Assembly: GCF_017591435.1 (NCBI RefSeq)
Contig: NC_059304.1
Location: forward strand, 30,745,861-30,809,860
Source: Portunus trituberculatus
Taxonomy: Eukaryota; Arthropoda; Malacostraca; Decapoda; Portunidae
Direction: 5' to 3'
DNA length: 64,000 nucleotides
Positions 11,984 to 24,389 of the stretch are shown piece by piece. Positions within the stretch are counted from its first letter, which is position 1; the number at the start of each line of letters is the position of its first letter. Under the pieces are notes generated by a model. That model was not told the origin of the DNA and made no database searches. It saw nothing but the letters and a program-made list of their open reading frames with translations. The position numbers and the translations under genes are program-made.

Positions 11984-12954
11984 ATGAGTAAAGAAGAGAT
12001 TCCATCAAAATGCAGATATGAGACTAGGGAAAGAATGAAAGATGATGACTATGTTGGTGAGGGAGAGAGCGCATTCGAAGGTTTCGATACGGCGAATACT
12101 TCACTATTTAAGAGAGTGTTGATTGTTGAACGTAAACTAGATAAATTGATAAAAGAGAGTATGAAAATGAAAGAGAATGAAGAACAGGAAAAAGAGTTTA
12201 TAAAACTGAGAGAAAGGATAAAAAAAAAAAGTGGAAGAAAATGAAGCTAGGCTAAGAGCGGAAAACGAAGAACTGAAAAAGGAAGTAGCTAACTACAAGA
12301 AGCAGATGGAAGAAGGACTCGGTAAACCCGAGAAAGAAAAAGAGAAGCTGAAAGATCTAGTAAACAAAGAAGAGGAAAGAGTACAGAACGTGATTAAAAA
12401 AGAAGTACAAGCATGGAGAGTCCAAGATAAGAAAGATAAGGCTGATTTTCAGGATGTGATTCAAGAACAACTAAAAGAAAAAGAAGAAAATATGACAAAC
12501 AAAATGATAGGAGTCCTCAAGACAAAAGAAAATCTAGTTAGAGAAATTACAGAAAAAAGAAGTGTAATCGTATTTGGAATAAAAAAAATATATAAAATAT
12601 AGACCAAGAAGAGAAAAAGAAGAAATGAAATCAGTCAAAGACCTACTGAAGAATCTTAATGACGAAGATAGGCAGAACTTGGAAGAGGAAGTAGAAGAAA
12701 TAAACAGAATGGGACCACATCAAGAAGGAAAAACGAGACCAATTAAAATACTACTAAAATCACAAGCAGCAACAGAAGAAATATTATATAGAACAACAAA
12801 ACTTAGAGAAACAGAAGGGTGCAAGGATATCTATATAAAGAAAAATAGAAATGAGGAAGAAAGGAAGAGATACAACGAACTGGCAGCAGCAGTAAGGGAA
12901 AAGAATAATAATGAAAGGTCAGAAGAGAAGAAGGCATTTTTTTGGAGAATTTAG
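11984..12954 (+). pseudogene. LINE-B ORF1: coiled-coil / RRM-like nucleic-acid-binding protein
   Basis: Three overlapping frames (11984-12244, 12231-12602, 12625-12954) make up one ORF1 broken by homopolymer-associated shifts; an A run lies at the first junction. The N-terminal half is rich in Lys/Glu with a long predicted coiled coil. The C-terminal half has the LINE ORF1 RRM-like pattern: a VIVFGI strand, then TRPIKILLKS, then a basic EERKRYNEL segment. Such proteins normally bind LINE RNA as multimers. The start was chosen at ATG 11984, which opens the first long frame after the leader. Confidence 0.65.
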
Positions 12955-13032
12955 GCGACAGGATAAGGAAATGGTATATAAAAGAGAAGGAAGAGAAAAA
13001 AGTGGAACAAGAAAACTAAAAATGATAAAGGC

Positions 13033-15346
13033 ATGAGACTAAAAATGATGTATACAAACATAGACGGGGTTTTATCATGTATATTAGAATTAAGAGATTA
13101 CATAAAGAAAGAAAATCCCGATATTGTATGCCTGGCTGAAACAAAACTAAATGAGGTAATCAAAATAGACTTGGATAATAGGTATAATATATGGAGAAGA
13201 GACAGAGGGGGTAAAGGAGGAGGAGGAGTCATGATAATGTTAAGAAAGGAGATAGTGTTAAACCAAGTGGAATGTGGGGGAAGGAAAAGCAGAAGTACTG
13301 TATGTTAAGATGCATATTAACAAAAAAGAGTTAACAATCATTGTAACATATGTGCCATCAAAAACAAATTCATGGACGAATCAAGAATATGAAGACATGA
13401 TAGATGACACAATAAGGAGTCTAACAAGAATCGTTAAAGAAAGGAGAAAAATGATATTAGTAGGAAATTTCAACTGTAAAGAAGTGGACTGGGAAAATTA
13501 TGAAAGTGGTATGGGGGAAGAAGCTTTGGGAGAAAGATTCCTGAACTTAATGATAGACAATATGATGGACCAAAGAGTAAAGGAATGCACAAGATTCAGA
13601 GGAAAGAACGAGCCGGCGAGATTGGACCTAGTTTTTTACAAGGGGTATACAAATGAATGATGATATAAGATATAAGTGCCCATTGGGAAAGAGTAAACAT
13701 GTATTATCAGAAATGGATATAGAAGAGGGAAAGGAAGATAGAGACTATTCATACAAAGGAGACCAATTAAATTACAGAAAGGTTGATATTGAGAATCTCA
13801 AGAGCTATTTTGAAAACATAAACTGGAAGGAGATGGAAAACTCAGAGACAATGCAAGAGAGGTATAACTTATTTTTGGAAATATACAAAACAGGAGTCAG
13901 GGAATATGTCCCGAAATATAGACCTAAAGAAGGAAAGAAAAATTGGTTTAATGCAAGATGTGCTAGGGCAAAGGAGAAAAGAGATGGAGCATGGAAAAGG
14001 TGGAGAAATAGAAATCCAGCAAATAAGGAAAACTTCAAGGCAGCGAAAAATGAACATGTTAAGGTGAGGAAGGAAGAGGAAAAGAACTTTGAAAAGGACA
14101 TTGTCGAAAAATGTTAAGGAGTAACCAAAATTGTCCTACAGATTCATAAATGGAAAAATTAGGCAAAAAGAAACAATATAAAGGTTAAAAGGAGAGAATG
14201 GGATGGTGGAAGACCCAAAAAGTATGGCAGAACTATCAAATAATAAATTCCAGGAAGTCTTTACTAAGGAATCCAAATTTGAAAGGCCACAGGATAATAG
14301 AGACAGTCTATATGAAAGAGATTAAAGTAACCAAGCTTGAAATAAAAGAGTTAATGAAGGAACTGGATGAAGAGAAGGCAATGGGATCGGATGAAGTCTC
14401 AAGCAGAATAATGAAAGAATGTAGAGAAGAACTAGCAAGTCCTATATACATCATAAAATGCTCAATAGAAAATGGAACAGTACCAGTAGAATAGAAAAGA
14501 GCTGAGGTGGTTCCCATATATAAGAGCGGAAGGAAGGAAGAACCTTTAAATTCAAGACCGGTATCACTAACTAGTGTAATGTGCAAGATGTGTGAAAGAA
14601 TAATAAAGAAACAATGGATCGAGTTCCTTGAAGACAACAAATTAATATCAAATAGCCAATTTGGTTTTAGAAAAATACGGTCGGGTGTAACTAATTTATT
14701 GAGTTTCTATTCAAGAATAGTTGATAGAGTACAAGAGAGAGAGGGATGGGTTGACTGTATTTATTTGAATTTAAAAAAGGCGTTTGACAAAGTGCCACAT
14801 GCAAGATTACTATGGAAGTTAGAGGAGAAGGGTGGCTTAAAAGGAAGCACATTGAGATGGATAGAAAATTATTTGAGGGGGAGAGAAGTAAGGACGGTAG
14901 TTAAAGATATGAAGTCCAAGTGGAGAGCAGTAGAAAGCGGAGTGCCACAGGGGTCAGTATTGGCACCAATACTTTTCCTCATTTATATTAACGACATGCC
15001 AGAAGGAGTGAACAGCTACATAAATCTGTTTGCAGATGATACGAAACTGTGCAGAGTTATAAAGCAAAAAGAGGATTGTGAAATACTGCAAGAAGACCTA
15101 AATAAGATCTGGGAATGGAGTAAAAAGTGGGAAATGGAATTCAATGTGAACAAAAGCCATGTCATGGAAACGGGAAAGAGTGAAAGACGACCCGTTGGAA
15201 TCTATAAGATGGGAGATGGAGTAGAACTGGAGAAAGTAAAAAGGGAAAAGGACTTAGGAGTGACGATGGAAGAAAACAATCAACCGGTAAGCCATATTGA
15301 TAGCATTTTTAGAGAAAAATATATATGCTTAGGAATATTGGAGTAG
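13033..15346 (+). pseudogene. LINE-B ORF2: endonuclease-reverse transcriptase
   Basis: Frames 13033-13308, 13274-13660, 13653-14117, 14198-14494 and 14507-15346 together give an APE-type endonuclease (MYTNIDG, AETKLNE, TYVPSK and RLDLVF motifs) followed by RT. The RT has the VPIYKSG, RPVSLTS, QFGFRK, KKAFDKVPH, SGVPQGSVLAPILF and FADD blocks. The last frame (280 codons) is nearly intact RT. At 13471 the endonuclease box reads LVGNFNCK where sister copies have LVGDFNCK, so this copy probably lost a catalytic Asp even apart from the frameshifts. Confidence 0.85.
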
Positions 15347-15542
15347 CATTTCACCACATGGACAAAGAAATGATGAAGAAATTGATAAGTATTATAAGAT
15401 CCAGTTTGGAATATGCATGAGTAGTGTGGACCCCTCATAAAAAGAAATACATAAATAAGTTGGAGAGACTACAAAAAATGGCTACATGAATGGTTCCAGA
15501 ATTTGAAGGGATGACATATGAGGATAGACTAAAGGCTATGGA

Positions 15543-16720
15543 TGCAAAATCGTAGTGCGTCCTCGACAGGTGAGATTACAGGGTTTAATCGTCAATTAAA
15601 TTCATTGTAACTATTTGTTGAATAGTTTTCTGTTATACGGATTTTATCTACTGTACACTAAAATATCGAAGTGAACCTCGGAATATGATTTTTTACAGAA
15701 GGCATTGTTGTGTGATGTGTGTAATTCGTGGCAACACAGAACCAGTAAGACTAGGATTTCAAGGGAGGACTATAGAAGAGCCGTAAGGGAGGGTCTTGAC
15801 GTAAACTGGAGTTGTACAACTTGCTCTTCTGTACAAGACTTTGCTGTACATGACTGCCCTGAGTGTACGGGACAGAGGCCACCTATTGTTCGCAACTCAA
15901 GAACAGCTTCAGTTACTTGCTAAAGCAAGTAACTGGTATATTGATGGAACTTTTAAAGTAGTGAGGCGGTCCTTTACCCAGCTTTTTAGTATTCATGCCT
16001 TTATGAAGTGCTATGGTAACGTAAAACAAATGCCTCTGTTGTTTGTGTTAATGTCGGGTAAGAGACGTAAAGATTATAAGAACATTTTTTGTAAACTCAA
16101 AGAAATTTTAGATGGACAATTAAAAGTAAAAGAGCATAACCTACAAATTTGTAAGACAACTGCTTTCTCTGCCGTATGTACCTGATGATCACATCGAAGG
16201 ACTTTTTATAAGATTCTATCGAAAAGCAGTTTGGTCACAACCACTCTTAGATCTTTTAGAGTACATAAACAGTACGTGGATTACGTCAGAAATATGGCCT
16301 CCCAAAGTTTGGTGTGTATTTGATCGAAGTGTAAGAACTAACAATGACGTCGAAGGCTGGCATTATAGACTTAATATGAAAGCACGTAAAGGCCAATTGA
16401 ACTTCTATACTTTAATAACCCTACTACATACAGAGGCTAGACTTATATCGCTTCATGTAAAGTTTATAAATAATGGAAAGGTGTTGCGTCACCAAAAAAA
16501 TAAATATACAAAACAACATGGACGACTAGTTACGCTTTGGGAGGAATTTTCTCTGGGCACTAGAGCAGCAAAAAAGTTTACTGAAAGCTGCCTCTCATCA
16601 TATTGCTGTGAATATGTAATGACTTGATTTTTCAGGAAATAATTGAGTCTTATTTTTTTAACTGACTTTTGCATGTTTTTAGAACATACTTTTTATTGTA
16701 TTTTCTCGTGAAATAAAAGT
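15543..16720 (+). pseudogene. MULE-type transposase gene with PHD-like finger, intron-containing, internally deleted
   Basis: A short exon (15543-15569) reads in frame across an intron (15570-15698, GTGAGA...TTTTTTACAG) into a Cys/His-rich finger (CDVCNSWQHR...WSCTTC, 15711-15820). Shifted frames then give transposase-like sequence (WYIDGTFKVVRRSF, MPLLFVLMSGKRRKDYK at about 15930-16080) and the C-terminal part (PYVPDDHIEGLF, then RTNNDVEGWHYRLN near 16335-16376, to 16627). The pattern resembles MULE-like transposase genes of invertebrates. The catalytic middle between about 16140 and 16170 is missing. A polyadenylation signal AATAAA lies at 16712-16717. One expected finger Cys is Ser (RTSKT). 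Confidence 0.6.
15570..15698 (+). other. Candidate spliceosomal intron of the MULE-derived gene
   Basis: A 129-base AT-rich stretch with donor CAG|GTGAGA and acceptor TTTTTTACAG|AAG. Removing it leaves the flanking frames continuous into the zinc-finger segment. The size suits a small arthropod intron. It is inferred from splice signals and frame only. Confidence 0.5.
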
Positions 16721-16758
16721 CTATTTTGAGCTGCTGAATTTTTATTTAACTTTTAAAC

Positions 16759-16841
16759 ATGGTCCAAGTTGGTGGTCCGAGTTGGTTATCGTGGTCCGAG
16801 TTGGTATAGACCAGGGCCGAGTTGGTGATGGTCCGAGTTGG
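16759..16841. repeat. Cluster of five GGTCCGAGTTGG-like motifs
   Basis: GGTCCAAGTTGG, GGTCCGAGTTGG (three times) and GGGCCGAGTTGG occur within 83 bases, just downstream of the polyadenylation signal of the MULE-derived gene. They may be subterminal transposase-binding repeats of that element. Confidence 0.55.
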
Positions 16842-17646
16842 AGTGAAACCCTCACACATGGTCATGAACGTGTAAATCAAGTAATCCGTATCGTGGGACG
16901 TGAAAGGTCTAACAGTATTTACTGTTTGAAAAAATCTTAGTGTTTGAGCAGTGACTTGTGAACCTACAGTTACCATGGTGGATGCTGGTTTTGTGTGAAC
17001 GTGATATGTTTTACCACTCCTAAAGGTATGAACATCACCAGGAGGATGAAGAATTTAAGCCGAATATGGAACTATGAGTCTCTCAGCTACACCAACTGAC
17101 TCAGGAGTATCAGGGCTAGTTAACTCATTGTCCTCTTTAATGTGAGGTTACTCGCGCATTGTTGTCTGATTCTTACTTCTTCTTGCAAAATTTTGTTGTA
17201 CAGTTAACTACACTATACTAAGACAGTCTGCACACACAAGTCCACACCTCCCTGGCATTTGCCAGAGAGCGTAACAGCCAATCCATGTTATCACCAGACA
17301 CAATCTAACCTCGGCAGTCTACTTCTGTAGCACCATCGTCAGAAAACTCATTGACATGGTGACTGACTCGTACATTTAGGAATATTACAAATGCATCAAT
17401 TACAATTGTCAAAGAATGATTTACTAATTATAAATGTAAGTAAAATATATGTTAGTATTAAACATATGTCTTTGCTATTATGCAAGTTATAATTACATAA
17501 ATGTAATCTAACAACTAGAAATTCCCACACTTAACCTGTGATAGTGGATGTTGACCTCAGCATGGCCTCCTCTTGGAAGTGGATGCAAAGGAAAAAAAAA
17601 AAGTGCACTATTAGGAACTTTTCGCTAACATCAGCCCCGTTCTCAT
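16842..17646. other. AT-rich interval, nothing recognised
   Basis: No reading frame with a recognisable domain on either strand, no long simple repeat and no clear RNA gene. It could hold the rest of the MULE element or the lost 3' part of Gypsy-4. Confidence 0.4.
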
Positions 17647-17860
17647 GGATGTATGTACAGAAACAAAGGAAATAATTGTATGCAATTCATACCGTAACAA
17701 TCCCACACAAGGTCCATGGCACTGGCACTGGTTCTGATGATACTTTTGGTGGGGATATATGTATAGAAACAAAGGAAATAATTTTATACAATTCATATCC
17801 TAACAATCCCACACATGACCCATGGCTCTGGCACTGGCACTAATGATATTTTTGGTAGGG
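17647..17860. repeat. Imperfect tandem duplication, unit about 106 bp
   Basis: Two adjacent copies (17647-17752 and 17753-17860) share GAAACAAAGGAAATAATT, ACAATCCCACACA and CTGGCACTGGC with scattered substitutions. Confidence 0.75.
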
Positions 17861-17999
17861 CTAAACTCAGGTGCACTTTGATTTAAGCTACTTCCACTGC
17901 ACTTAACACACTTGATTAGGGTACAACTGTCTTCCATAAGCACTGGCTACTTGTTTTCCACCAAACAGTTTTCAAGGGCTCACCCTCTGTTATTTATAG

Positions 18000-18965
18000 C
18001 CCTCACATTGTCATACACCTCTTTTACCTCCAGGTGAGTTATCTCTTGCATCCTTAGGACCATCTGCATGTCATCCAGCTATAGTTCAAATCTTACCTCA
18101 TCTTCCTTCATTCTTGCTTGTTCTTCATTCATTCTTTCTTGCCTGCTCTTCATTCATACCTGTTCATCCCTTATTCTCATACATATGTTCTTCTTCCACT
18201 CCCGTCTAGCGTTGATCCATTTTTATAGTCACTTTCATCACTCCATGTGCAGTGACTCGCTTTCCTGTCCTACACCTTGCAACTGTTCCTGTAGTCTCGC
18301 CTATAGTTCTTCCTGCTGTTCTCTTTGTTGTCCTTTTATTTCTTGCTGTGTTGTCTGCATCTCATTCTTCAGTTCTTATTGTGATTGTTCAATTCTTGTG
18401 TTGTTTGCAATTGATTATTCAGGGTTCTGTCTTGCTTTTCTTCTTGTTTCTGTAATTGTTTCTTCACTTCTTCTTTCTGCAGTTTCAATGTTTCCAAAAG
18501 CTTTGATAACATGTTTTTCTTCTTGGTAGCCTGACCATGAGTCTCCATGATAATGAAAATGCCGCTCCTGACACCAAATGTTGCGGTGGGCGCGTGTGTG
18601 TATTGCTCACAGAGTTCATGTATTGCAGTGTTGTTGCCGGGAGACCGGTAACAATGCATGGAGAAGGATATGCTGGGTAAAACTTAAGAAGTTTTAATTT
18701 CTTGTGCAAATGAATTGGATAAAAAAATAGCAGGCTACTCTTTGTCTCTGTGTCTGCCTCTGCTCTTATCACTCTCTTCTACTAACTCTTCTTCTGACTG
18801 TCTCTTCTTCTAACTGATTTAGGCTGGCTCAGTACCTCCTTTTATCCAATATTTATTACTTTTAGATCATTCTACTTTATTAAAGAATCTCCTCAATAAT
18901 TTTTGTCACATAATGAATGAGTCACAGCTCCATAATAAACAAATACATTAATTTATACCGAAACA
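18000..18965 (-). mobile_element. Gypsy-4 fragment: 5' LTR, primer-binding site and gag-like leader
   Basis: A candidate 387-bp LTR (18579-18965) starts TGTTGCGGT and ends ACCGAAACA on plus, giving near-perfect terminal inverted repeats. Two bases away lies the TGGTGTCAGGAGC primer-binding site. The minus strand then codes a Gln/Lys/Glu-rich coiled-coil leader (MLSKLLETLKLQKEEVKKQL, from about 18510) that degenerates toward 18060. No protease, RT or integrase is seen to the left, so the element is 3'-truncated or decayed. No partner LTR was found. Confidence 0.55.
18561..18576 (-). promoter_or_regulatory. Gypsy-4 primer-binding site (tRNA-Leu-like)
   Basis: Minus strand TGGTGTCAGGAGCGGC. TGGTGTCAG is complementary to CTGACA plus CCA, the 3' end of a common eukaryotic tRNA-Leu. 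It lies two bases inside the LTR. Confidence 0.65.
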
Positions 18966-19579
18966 ATGTAAGCACAAGCTCTGTCCACCCACATCAGGAG
19001 CTTGGGTTAGCCCATTCACCCAGTGGGATCTTCTAGAGTACTTTTAGACAATTCCTGACACATCGATATCCCTAAGGTCTCATAAAGATGTCAATATGAA
19101 TTTTGCAAGTAAAAGATGAGACATAAGATTGATATGTGAAATATGGCCATTTGCAAAAAACTTATAAGAGAGCAATGAATCGGGTGAAGTCTTCTGTGAA
19201 GTGTCCTGTATGCAGTAGAAAAGAAAAATTCACAGAGAGCAACAGTACTTTTCCGTAGTGCAAGCAGATTATGACTATTTTCTTTTTATATACTGGCACT
19301 TTCACCAGAATTTACTATATCAATCAAACAACTCACTTATTTCCTTGGTTGTATGGTCTGCCTCTTTCAGAGTATTTATTTGGCCTCTCACATATCTATA
19401 GCTTTGACTGTTAGATCCCCAAATAAGCTAACAAAATCATTTAATCCACTCACAACTAAATAAAACAAATACATACAAGCACACTGGATTAATTAAAAAA
19501 AAGATTTGTTATGTACCTATACTGAAGAGGTATACACTAGAATCAGCTGGAGACCAAAGTCTCTAAGCAGTGTGAATAT
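18966..19579. other. AT-rich interval, nothing recognised
   Basis: No domain-bearing frame and no long simple repeat. It lies between the Gypsy-4 LTR and the Gypsy-3 LTR. Confidence 0.4.
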
Positions 19580-20689
19580 ATTGCAACGTAATTGGGATCT
19601 TCTACACTGGCCCAGTCCAAGGCGCCTTAAAGAAGGCCTTACAGCACAGCTGGTACCAGACACAGGGACCCCACATAACCACTTACCAGGTGGGGTTTGG
19701 CAGCTATGATTGATATGTAGAAAGCAGGAGACTCACCATGCAGACTGAAAACAGACTAAAGACAGACACAGGCACACTGGATGGAAAAGGACAGGCAATT
19801 GGGGGTACACTTAACTCCTTTATTGAAGTATAGACAGGCACACACAGGTGCCTCACGCAGTCACTAGCGACCAAGACACCTGTAGCTACTTCACCTCACC
19901 ACACCTGCACATGACACCAGTCACACACTGTACACTGTACTTAAGGGCATCCATGACAGTAATGGGGTAGAGAGGGCATGTACACACCACACTGTTTAGG
20001 CAGGAACGAGTACCACTTGCGGGGTGAGGTGGGGCAGGTAGTCGAGCCTCCGGAGCTCATGACAGGGCTCCTCCCCACGGAGCTCCTGTTTCTTCCGATC
20101 CATCTATATTCTCTATCTCTCCTTGTCTAGCTGCTTTGCTCGTCAAACTCCCCCTCGTCCCTCTGTCCTTGTGCCAAAGTTATTCCCACCTATCAGTGGC
20201 GTTAGTTTTAGCCCGTGCCCCCTCTGGCCTACATCTTTCACTGACCTTCCCATTTTGTAACACAGTGCCTCACTTTCAAGAGTAGACGTCCCATCAGTAT
20301 TACCCCTTATTAACATCCTATGTCCAAACTGGAGGGCGGCTCGTCTTTCAGGGGCGTTGCACGTCAGGCACTCGCTGCTCCCCATCCAACGTGATATGCG
20401 CCCCATGTCCAATTCACTCTGGCTAAACACGTCTGCATACTGGCACAGCAGACTCCACATCGCGTGCATCTGGTCCTCTGTCAGCCTGCCTACACTCCAC
20501 ATGCTAGATCTTCCAGGTGCAGGGATAGAACTTCCCCAGACATCTATCTGGCTTCTGTTGGGCTGCGTCCCTCCGTCTTCACCAGCGGTCGTACTTTACC
20601 AGGCACAACTGGGGCAGCATCGGGAACAAAGGTACCTTTTCACCTTGCACCCTCAGGGTCTGCCTCCCGAGATCCAGGCTTACTTCACA

Positions 20690-20965
20690 CTGCATCAAGT
20701 AGGGGCATGCTTCCTTACTTTCGGTGACAAACAGGGGCCACTTCTCCGTGTTTCCACGCCGTCACCGCCCCACACTGGTTCCTCAAGAGAAAAACAGTAG
20801 TCTGCCACACAACACAGTCGCTGCTCCGCTGTCTGAGATCCCGCTGCATCCACGCAATCACTCCTAGTGAACATATGCTCCGCCCCCGCGTCCACCAAGA
20901 GGCGGCAAGGCTTCCCATCTACCCTGCCATCGAACTCAGACGGCGTCCTCTTCTATATCGCCGCA
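20690..20965 (-). pseudogene. Gypsy-3 protease remnant (DAGA in place of DTGA)
   Basis: The minus-strand frame 20898-20695, open upstream of 20898 as well, reads KPCRLLVDAGAEHMFTRSD, the retropepsin active-site context with Ala for Thr. It continues for about 50 residues and then breaks. The substitution, the frame breaks and the lack of RT indicate a dead copy. Retropepsins cleave Gag-Pol during particle maturation. Confidence 0.6.
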
Positions 20966-21140
20966 ACTTTTACGCATTAGCCGTCTTTGTACCAACTTGT
21001 CTCTTCCCTCAGTGTCTGCCAGCTGTGGTTGAACTGCTCTAATGCCTCCTGCATCTCTTGCCACCGTCTGCCTCTGCCATTATACCTTCAGCAACAGTCT
21101 AGCCACTACAGCAGTCTTTCAACTCCTGGCCATGATCTCA

Positions 21141-21154
21141 CGCTCCTGACACCA
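21141..21154 (-). promoter_or_regulatory. Gypsy-3 primer-binding site (tRNA-Leu-like)
   Basis: Minus strand TGGTGTCAGGAGCG, two bases from the LTR start at 21157. The core is identical to the Gypsy-4 site. Confidence 0.65.
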
Positions 21155-21467
21155 ATTGTTACATAACCAAGGTCTTCACACTGGCCCAGCTTCAAGGCAC
21201 CTCCACCATGACCCCACAGCACAGTTGGCACCAGACACAGGGACCTCACGTAACCACTTACTAGGCAGGGTTCGGCGGCTATAATTGATGTGTGGAAAGC
21301 AGGAGACTCACCAAGTAGACTGAAAACACGGCATTATAGAAAGGCACAGGCACTGGGGATGCACTATTGAAGTCTAGAAAGGCACACACAGTGTTGCCAA
21401 ATCAGATTTTGTAAATCCGCCAGATGCGATCACAAAATCCTGCTAGATTCCGACCTCACCATAGTCC

Positions 21468-21587
21468 TCCAGAGCTCATCACAGGCCTCCAGAGCTCACC
21501 TCAGTCCTCCAGACCTCACTACAAGCCTCCAGAGCTCATTACAGGCCTCAAGAGCTCACCACAGGCTGCCAGAGCTCACTATAGGCC
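21468..21587. repeat. 20-bp minisatellite, six copies, inside Gypsy-3 LTR
   Basis: Six consecutive units close to CCTCCAGAGCTCACCACAGG. The other LTR has a single copy at about 20049-20070, so the array expanded within one LTR after insertion. Confidence 0.8.
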
Positions 21588-21692
21588 TTCTCCGCTACAG
21601 CCAGGCCTCCCCACGGACCTCACGTCCCTCTCGGTCCGTCTCTGCCCGCTGTCTCTTCTTGTCTGGTTGATTTGCTCGCCAAACTCCCCCGC

Positions 21693-22690
<998 letters not shown>

Positions 22691-23871
22691 ACTTTTTCCG
22701 TCGTTTTTCAGAAAATCGACAATATTTTGGCTGCGGCCTGTCATACACAAACGGTGTTTCGTTGTCACTTCCCGCTAACACAATGTAAACACAAACATGA
22801 GGCCACGCTGCGGCAAAGATACGCTGCTCTGAACGTAATACCAAAGACTATATAAATAAACAAGACTGGAAAGCGTCAATTTACCGTGTAGCCTAGGCGA
22901 ACTGGTAACTCTTCTTGTTTGCGGTTCACTCACGCGATGGCGCTGCTGTTGCAGCTTAAGATCAAGATCAGCACCGTTGATCCGTCTGCATGTTTACATG
23001 TGTCAACACTCAAACAAGAGGGCCCACAGCAGTGACAGGTTACACGCCGCATGTTCTCAAGAAATCTGCAAAAATGAACAGTAGAGTGGGGCATCCATGT
23101 GTTAATTTTGTCGCAGGACAAAGGGCACCCACCCACACGTCTTGGTCTTCTATCGCTTTCCTAAAGATCATGACAGATAAGTACTGGTGTTTAACATGTG
23201 GATCATAGTATACTTGATTTGGTTGAGACCTGTACAAATCAGTATAAACCGGCGTTATATTTGTTTGCTTATGCTTGCCTGCTTCTGCTATATTTTGTAA
23301 CATAGCTTTCATTCTAAAATCTAGGCCTGTTGTTTCGGTAATTGTTTATGTTTATAATTTCCAATGAACTTATTAAACTTGCTTAGATATGTGTTTTTCC
23401 TTTCATGAGAATTCCAGATTTCTGGATAACACTTAAAAAAAAAAAATCATTGCTCTCAAAATTGGCAAATAAATAAAAAATATGACTTACACAAACATTG
23501 TGTTTGTATTTACCATTAATATGCAGAAGTAATCCAGAGCACCAAACAGGTACAGTACGTACGCATATTACTTTCTTACTGTGCAGTACCCAACGCCAAC
23601 AAAAAAAACACCAATCACAACAGTTACAAAACACAGGAATATTACATATTTTCAGCATACTGTTTTATCTCTATTCAGTACATAAATTATGCATATCAAA
23701 CACTGTTCTGTATTTCTATATAAATGAAAGAAAATAAAGAATTCAACTGCAAAAAACATATTCTGTGAAACCTTAATTATTTTTTTCCTGATTTTAATTT
23801 GTTTTTTCTTTTGGCCTTAAAAATCTGGATTTCTGGCCTTTTGAGAGTATTAAGAGCCGAATTAATGGGTT
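22691..23871. other. Interval without recognised gene
   Basis: Near 22673 a GGCGGTGTCACACTAGC motif resembles the end of a DNA-transposon MITE, but I saw no partner. The small frames at 22930-23312 show no recognisable domain. The rest is AT-rich and featureless. Confidence 0.35.
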
Positions 23872-24000
<129 letters not shown>

Positions 24001-24089
24001 AATCTGTAATTTGGCTTATTTGAACCAATTTGAAAATATTTAACTAAGTAGGTAACATGTAATTTACCAAAGTACATTATAAATAGAAA

Positions 24090-24093
<4 letters not shown>

Positions 24094-24132
<39 letters not shown>
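24094..24132. repeat. (CA)n microsatellite
   Basis: A pure CA tract immediately upstream of a LINE-B-type 3' fragment. Confidence 0.9.
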
Positions 24133-24134
<2 letters not shown>

Positions 24135-24335
24135 ACAGTGGACATCTGGAATAGCTTAAGTGAAATAAGTGAAAGGGTGGTTACTGCAGCCACCATACAC
24201 ATCTTTAAAGACAAGCTATATGCATAGCTATAGATATGGAGACAGGCTAATGTGCCATGCTGTACAGCACAACTATAGGTAAATAAACACACACACCCTG
24301 TAAAATTACAACTAGGTGAATACAACTAGTTGAAT
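24133..24335 (+). mobile_element. LINE-B-like 3' end fragment
   Basis: Reads a CR1-type C-terminal remnant (VDIWNSLSEISERVV, then IHIFKDKLY) followed by the LINE-B 3' tail: CCCTGTAAAATTACAACTAG plus a second diverged 14-base unit. It passes directly into (CA)n at 24336 and is preceded by (CA)n. Confidence 0.7.
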
Positions 24336-24389
24336 ACACACACACACACACACACACTACCAATAATGTACTGGACACACACACACAGA

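Larger units (their letters stand above)
11855..15542 (+). mobile_element. LINE-B copy 2, most complete copy (5' UTR, ORF1, ORF2), 3'-truncated
   Basis: The most complete LINE-B in the window. A 5' leader containing a GACGC/GCGTC hairpin precedes ORF1 (11984) and ORF2 (13033). The RT reads through the conserved SGVPQGSVLAPILFLIY and FADD (15029-15040) blocks and on into the CR1-type tail. The element stops abruptly at about 15542, where the MULE-derived gene begins, so the last part and the 3' tail are missing. It is otherwise close in sequence to copies 1, 4 and 5. Confidence 0.85.
19580..21690 (-). mobile_element. Gypsy-3: short internally deleted LTR element retaining protease
   Basis: Two related LTRs (about 19580-20145 and 21157-21690; shared blocks such as AGACACAGGGAC and AAGCAGGAGACTCACCA) bracket only about 1 kb. 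On the minus strand the interior has a tRNA-Leu-type primer-binding site (21141-21154), a short leader, a degraded protease, the protease-RT linker (QYADVFSQSELDMG near 20420) and a polypurine tract (about 20146-20165). There is no gag, RT, RNase H or integrase. The LTRs are clearly diverged and the right one carries a minisatellite and a hAT-like insertion. It is a non-autonomous, old element; exact LTR ends are uncertain by about ten bases. Confidence 0.7.

Noticed and set aside
18068..18529. 153-codon Cys/Ser-rich plus-strand frame
   Set aside because: Antisense shadow of the Gln/Glu-rich Gypsy-4 gag-like leader on the minus strand.
21468..21587. CRISPR-like array
   Set aside because: Units are directly adjacent without spacers, and the genome is eukaryotic.
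22930..23312. Possible THAP-type finger on either strand
   Set aside because: Cys/His spacing does not fit, and the frame is short.
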